This document shows positions 58,731 to 64,000 of a stretch of DNA of 64,000 bases, in pieces. The notes beneath the pieces were generated by a model. The model was not told the origin of the DNA, made no database searches, and worked only from the letters and a program-made list of their open reading frames with translations. Positions within the stretch are counted from its first letter, which is position 1. Each line of letters begins with the position of its first letter. Position numbers and translations under genes: made by a program. Location: assembly GCF_023856365.1 (NCBI RefSeq), contig NW_026042414.1, positions 248,001-312,000 of the forward strand. The letters are read 5' to 3'. This DNA is from Brienomyrus brachyistius (Eukaryota; Chordata; Actinopteri; Osteoglossiformes; Mormyridae).

Positions 58731-60861
58731 ATTTTCTGTCCAGTTTGGTAGATGTACAATTTGGACTGCAAAGAGATGGACTGATGCAGAGGCAGAGCTA
58801 TAGATAGGCCTGGGTGAGCTCTGCTGGGCCCACCCATTCAGATTAATGAAATTACATTTTTTATATGTATTACCGGCTTCTAACTCTGTTCCTGCACATC
58901 ACTGCTGTTACTGTGGCAAGTACGACAGAATGTGTGAGCTCCCTCTAGTGGTGCTCTTTAGGTAGAACACCACAGTCGTGGGTGTATTATTGTTGCAGTC
59001 ACCATGTTGTAAATATCTAAGCCTATATAAGAAAATGTAGGGTAATGAGCTTCACTCAGGCCCACCCAAATTTAATACAGGTCCATCCATCAGCCACTTT
59101 TCCATATTTAAATGCTGCAGGAGGATGCTCACATGAAAAAAAAGACTAATTCATTTCTTTATCCAAAACTATTTCTTTCCTCATTCATTACAAAGAAAAG
59201 AGCTTTAACTTGTGCGTGCATTGCTTAATTTTAAGCAGCATTATGGAGTATTTTTGGAGATAGAAAAGTTTATGAAGGGTCTGATTTTGGGTATCTTTTA
59301 CTTGTGGTTTGGGCTATAAAATTGGAAGGAGTTGCCAACCTTCACTGTGCAGGGTCTGCGCTGTTCTCATCCGTGGACAGTGTGTGAGTTTGTGGGTCAG
59401 TCATAAATATGCGGGGGGGCTGTATTTATTCAAAATAATACAGATAAAATTAATATATCTCATCAATTAATTTAAAGTTATTTTTCACCCCAAGCACACC
59501 TACCCTTCCTGAAAATGGTTTAGTCTACAGTCCTGCTCTGGGGTACGTTTCCTGTACCATGATGCATGTTAGCAAAACACAAAAATATGCCAGGAAAATA
59601 GCAAGAGATCAAAGAAAAAGATACATTCTGTGGGCCATGGCTGCTGCCGCATGGCAGAGCATGTGAGCGGGAAGTGCAGGGACGATGTCAGCATCACCAA
59701 AAGGAGGGCTGCAGCTCTCTGGAGGGAGCAGGAGAAGAGGACTGAGGGAGCACCAGTTTACCTCCTCTCACTCCTGGGGAGGACCGAGTATTGGCCATCC
59801 TAGATCTGAGAGGCACTTGAGGGAATCCCGGGGTGCATAAATCTCTGTAGTCTACCCACCTCCAAGACATCTATGCTTTCTACTCCCCAGCCACTTCCTC
59901 TTGGCCCACCAACATTTGGCCCCCTGTAGTGTAATCACCAGGGTTCCTCAATATGTGGCACCTCCACACCTGGCTCCTCTACATCAGCCATCCCTTGTCT
60001 GGGCCCCTCTACATCAGGCCCCCTCTGACGTGGCCCTCAGTCCCTCAGGGCGACACTGTCCCCTGAGTCCCCAGAATCCCTTTCAGTCTGGGAGATCACC
60101 TAACCCACCCATCCTGCTGCCTAATGCCGGTGTCGTGCTGTAAACTGTCCCCCTGCCACGGAATGTAATCTCTCATTTTAAAGGCAATGTCGCTTCGCTT
60201 CTCCTGCGCGGCAGCAGCGTCCGCTCGCTGTAACATCGGTAGTCTTGTTTAAGCAGACTAAAAACTCACATTTCTTGTTTATTATGATATTTTACAGTCA
60301 AAGTTAAGATTAACATCCTCCTGTAATACGTCGCAAATGTGACACTTACTACTATTTCATTTAAACACGACAATAATGCATTTCTTTTCGACGCTCGTTC
60401 GTGCAAATACAGTCGCCTTCAGTCTCAAGAAGCGATTCATCTACTTGAGTAATATTTTTAATTCTTTGTTGAATTAATTCTGCCTCAATTTCTTTGCTAT
60501 TCTGTCTTCTTTTCATAACTATAATGCGGCGATTAGCTTCATACTGGGCACCGACACACCTGGAAATGACGTAACATCGAACCAAATGGCAAAAGTAATC
60601 AGAAGTCAGCAGCCTGTCCAGAACGCACAGATAACAAGCTACACTGCAAGTCATCCAGCCACGACGTCACCCAGCCACTCGTCTACCATCTAAAATACAG
60701 ATAAATTACATGTGCTCCGTATTTCTGCAGTTGATATTATTTTGAACTGGACCATAAAGACAATATTCTTGGCCTGGAGGGAGGAGTGCTGGGCTATTTT
60801 ATAGGAGGCTACTCTTTCTTAATAACCCCATTTTTAATTCTGAACAATAAGCTTAATAGGA
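58731..60861. other. Unassigned 2.1 kb with transposon-like scraps
   Basis: 58785-58845 (CAGAGGCAGAGCTATAGATA, GGGCCCACCCATTCAG) resembles the end of a DNA transposon. 59640-60150 is C-rich and low-complexity. A 97-codon minus ORF (60361-60654) with a cysteine-rich start has no recognised domain. Confidence 0.35.
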
Positions 60862-61206
60862 TGGGGCGACATGCTGGTGCAGTGGTTAGCACTGTTGCCT
60901 CACACCTCTGCGACCCGGGTTCAAGTCTCCGCCGGGGTCAGATGTGTGTGGAGTTTGCATGTTCTCCCCATGGTATCGTGCGGTTTCCTCTGGGTTTTCC
61001 GGTTCTCCCCCACAGTCTAAAAACATGCTGAGACTAATTGGAGTTGCTAAATTGCCCGTAAGTGTGCATGTGTGAGTGAATGGTGTGTGAGTGTGCCCTG
61101 CAATGGGCTTGACCCCATTCAGGGTTGTTCCCTGCCTCGTGCCCATTGCTTCTGGGATGGGCTCCCGACCCCCGTGACCCAGAAGGATAAGAGGTTTGGA
61201 AAACGG
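60862..61206 (+). mobile_element. tRNA-like SINE
   Basis: GGGGCGACATGCTGGTGCAG through GAGGTTTGGAAAACGGATAA; A and B boxes visible, (GGAT)n tail nearly lost. Confidence 0.85.
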
Positions 61207-62109
61207 ATAAAACTGAAGAGCGATTTAAAATAGGTGATTGTCCAGTAAGAGGATTTAACTTTAGCTACAGTGTTTTTTGTTATACAGGTATATTTTGTTT
61301 TACAAAAACAACATTTACTTCTACACTATACGGTCAATTAAAGTACCTTCTGCATCCTGGAGATGGTCATTACCTTCTGGAGAGTCTATTTCCTCAGCAA
61401 CTCTCTTGTTGCTACCTTCTGGAGACAGATGAATGCTGAAAAGATCTTCCATCTGGTCAGCAGTAATTGTGATTGGCTCAAAGCAGAACAGGTGGCGCAG
61501 AATGTAGACAGTGTTTATAACTCACTTATTAATTATCAATGTGTTACTGGTTACTTTATTAGTTTATATTCAAAGAAATAATAGCAACTTGATCCATGTT
61601 GGTCAAAGGATAAAATTCTGATCCTAACTAACGTACATGTAAACAGAACACAGAATACCTCTGAAATGGACCCTGACCCCTGTGGATGACCTGAAACGTG
61701 ACAATGTCATGTTCCAGCAGATTCCCATCTCTTATTGACCGGATAGGCCTCAGACAACCTGCATTGGCCATGAAGTCAAGCAGAGGTGTCTTTCACTTCT
61801 CAAGGTCCTCCAGAGTTGTACTTTCAGGTACCTGCCATCAAAATGGACTGTTATTGAGGCTACTTGAATTATAACTTTTTAGTAAGAACCCACACACCCA
61901 TATCATGTTTGAAGCCTTTCAATTGCAGCATTAAAATTAGGCAGCATTCGGCAGGTAAAGGAGCAATATTTGCTGGCAGGCACATGGGACGATTAATCTG
62001 CGCAGTAGGGACAACATGAAGAGAGGAAAATTTGCTGTAAAAAAACTCAATTTGTTCGCCATAATATCTTGCTGACCTCCTTCCCAGGGCTTAAACTGCC
62101 CACAATGCT
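61207..62109. other. No gene seen
   Basis: No recognisable coding or repeat content beyond short AT-rich ORFs. Confidence 0.45.
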
Positions 62110-62831
62110 TTTCCACCCTCTATGCATATTTAGTATTTCCCTGATATATCAGACGCTGATATGGGCAGTACGGTATGCGCTCCGTCTGGTTAGATGTGGG
62201 CCTGCACTTTCTTAGGGGCCTGCCCCTCCTGACACAGACTCTTCTAGAATCTCATACTCCTCTCCATTTCCCATTCTTCACACTGTTTATTAGTGTATGG
62301 GAACGGGACAACCCTAACTGAAGGGTCAGGACTTGCACACAACACACACCCCTCCTGCCCTAATGAAGTGGCGGTATACTTAGCCCATTTATACCACCAA
62401 TTTCCAAGTGTACGTTTTGCTAACCCATCCAGGTCTACTTCATCCTGGGCATCCTTCTAAAATTTGCTCACTCTCCTCACTCCCATATCTCCCCCCATTT
62501 CTCTCCGCTTTCGCTCACTGTAATCTGAGAGGTTATTCAGCATCAAAGGACCAGGCTGAGTCAGTGAAGTCAGTTGTCCTGTGCTCACCTGACCTGTGGT
62601 CCTGCTGTGCACCCAGACCTGAAGGGCCTGATAAATCATTAGCATCACTAACATCGTTGCTGTCAGCCGTACCAGAACCCACAGCTTCGTGTCCTGTCTG
62701 GAGTGGCTGGTCTGCTTGCGATGCTCCCTCTTGGCCCTCACTCTGCTCTGATCCTGAAACTGACTCCACCCCAAGCTGTGGAGCTCCTCTGGGAGCTCCA
62801 TCAGGGCCATCTGAGTCAAGGGCAGCTGCAT
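62110..62831 (-). pseudogene. Endogenous retrovirus env 5' part, decayed
   Basis: Minus-strand ORF 62831-62457 has a basic head followed by a hydrophobic, signal-anchor-like segment (LWVLVRLTATMLVMLMIYQA) and overlaps the 3' end of pol in another frame, as env does in gammaretrovirus-like genomes. Past the stop, 62420-62250 reads like an envelope surface region with paired cysteines (CVLCASPDP). Stops interrupt it, and no transmembrane subunit or 3' LTR is seen. Confidence 0.55.
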
Positions 62832-64000
62832 CCTCTGTGTAGTTTTCAGTGACTCTGTCTTTCGTGCGGTACTCTAGTGCAGTGGTTCAAATGGTACCAC
62901 GTATTACTCCCTTCTACCTGCACCGCTGTTGCTGTGGCTCGTGTCACCTTGAAGGGTCCCTTTCGTCGGGGCTCGTGCCACTTTCACCGGAACACTCGCA
63001 GGTAGACTTTATCTCCGGGAAAGATGACTGGCTCCTCCTGGTCTGTGTCTTCTTTCTGTGCTTTCTCCTTTTCCTGTTTGGAAATAGTTTTGTGTATTTT
63101 GGTTAAAGTCCTCATGTACAACTTTAATTCATCCCCCAGCTGATCTAGGCTGGGTCCCTTATATGCCCCCTCAAGTCGATCCAGGCATAGGTCTCCCAGT
63201 CAGCATTTCATGCGGAGACAAATGCATCACCTGTGCGTTTCCATCCGATATGCCATCAAGGCTGTTGACAGGGCATCCACCCAGTTCATTTTCATGGTGG
63301 TGCAAATCTTATTCAGCTTCTGCTTAAGTGTGCCATTCACTCTCTCCACCATACCCTGCAACTGAGGGTGATACACACATGCCAACTTTTGTTTTATTCT
63401 CAGCTGTTAAACCACTAACTTTTAACTTTCCCCACAAAGGCAGCTCCATTATCAGAGCTTATTTCAGTTGGGATCCCAAACCTCGGACTCTCTGATCAGG
63501 AATTTCACCACTGTCATCGCCCCCATGTCCTTGGACGGTATTGTCTCCACCCATCTGCTGAACCTGTCCACAATCACAAGCATATATCGCTTTCCATATG
63601 CTGTTTTTCCCATGTCCACATAGTCCACCACAAGTGTCTGAACGGTCCCTCAGGCACTGGAATGTGCCCTACTGGGGCCGTGATTGCTTTGCGTACATTG
63701 TTCTTAATGCACACCTCATATTCACATTCTGACAACCTTGCATCCATCATTGCTTGCAGCTTGTTGTGTAATTTTCCTTAACTCCTCCCCCCGTGCGCAA
63801 TGGTCAAGACCATGCGCATCCGTTATCAAAATATTCACCAGAGACAGAGGTGCAGCCAAAAGTCCCTCATGGTTGCGATACAGACCATTAGCATCCTTAG
63901 AGGCCCCCCTTTTTAGCCACACTGAGGCCTCATAGGGGCCCGCCCGCTCCTGCAGGGCCACCAGATCAGAAACCTGCTCTGTAGTCACCATAGGTAAAAG
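62533..64000 (-). pseudogene. Endogenous retrovirus pol 3' part (integrase), decayed
   Basis: 63991-63722 is the linker and zinc-binding N-terminus of a retroviral integrase (DAHGLDHCARGEELRK); cysteines follow. 63620-63100 holds catalytic-core phrases (LVIVDRFSRWVET and VERVNGTLKQKLNKIC), and 63030-62880 the C-terminal domain (KWHEPRRKGPF, TWYHLNHCTR) typical of murine-leukaemia-like integrases. Several stops and frameshifts break it. An acidic, Ser/Gly-rich tail ends at 62533. It runs off the window on the right. It may or may not be the same family as the LTR at 37284-37775. Confidence 0.8.

Noticed and set aside
60361..60654. 97-codon minus-strand ORF with cysteine-rich start
   Set aside because: No recognisable domain or signal cleavage pattern that I can defend; left unannotated as a gene.
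62408..62842. 144-codon plus-strand ORF
   Set aside because: Antisense to the pol-env overlap of the endogenous retrovirus.

Overview
This is eukaryotic DNA, almost certainly from a ray-finned (teleost-like) fish. The evidence is GT-AG introns, very dense retroelements, tRNA-derived SINEs with (GGAT)n tails of a kind common in fish, L2-, CR1- and L1-type LINEs, hAT-type repeats and endogenous-retrovirus remnants. Bacterial operon logic does not apply, and most open reading frames here are transposon fragments or noise. Family names are recalled from general knowledge and were not searched.

The dominant structure is a giant inverted repeat filling at least positions 1-44394. Each arm is about 21.4 kb (1-21391 and 23023-44394, reverse complement), joined by a 29-bp tandem array (21392-23022) that switches orientation at about 22584. 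Paired coordinates sum to 44395 in the outer part, 44402 between about 2.4 and 10.2 kb, and 44414 inward of about 10.7 kb. The shifts come from a few indels, mostly in microsatellites. By eye I found only eight substitutions between the arms. Position 1 lies inside an LTR whose other copy is complete on the right, so the palindrome may extend left of the window.

Each arm carries, from outside inward: an LTR; an L2 LINE piece; a proline-rich/LTR-like repeat; a gag-like fragment; two SINEs; an endogenous-retrovirus 5' end (LTR, tRNA-Pro-type primer site, leader, small ORF); a MITE; a 46-bp minisatellite; CR1- and L2-type LINE pieces; a four-exon chemerin-like (rarres2-like) gene; one unidentified extracellular-type exon; a hAT-type repeat; and a second, larger proline-rich/LTR-like repeat that abuts the 29-bp array. 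The chemerin-like gene is therefore present twice, intact and tail to tail, and is the only confident cellular gene seen.

The right flank (44395-64000) is not palindromic and is almost all mobile DNA: the rest of the L2 LINE, which contains a solo LTR with 5-bp target duplications; a second L2-type LINE on the minus strand; a broken L1-type LINE (48.8-53.6 kb) riddled with SINEs; a gypsy-like LTR; an unidentified LTR-like block; a CR1-type LINE end; a hAT transposase tail; and at the right edge a decayed endogenous retrovirus (integrase, then env) on the minus strand.

The main question is whether the palindrome is biological (a recent inverted duplication or sex-chromosome-type palindrome kept alike by gene conversion) or a fold-back or allelic assembly artefact. 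Both are open from sequence alone.
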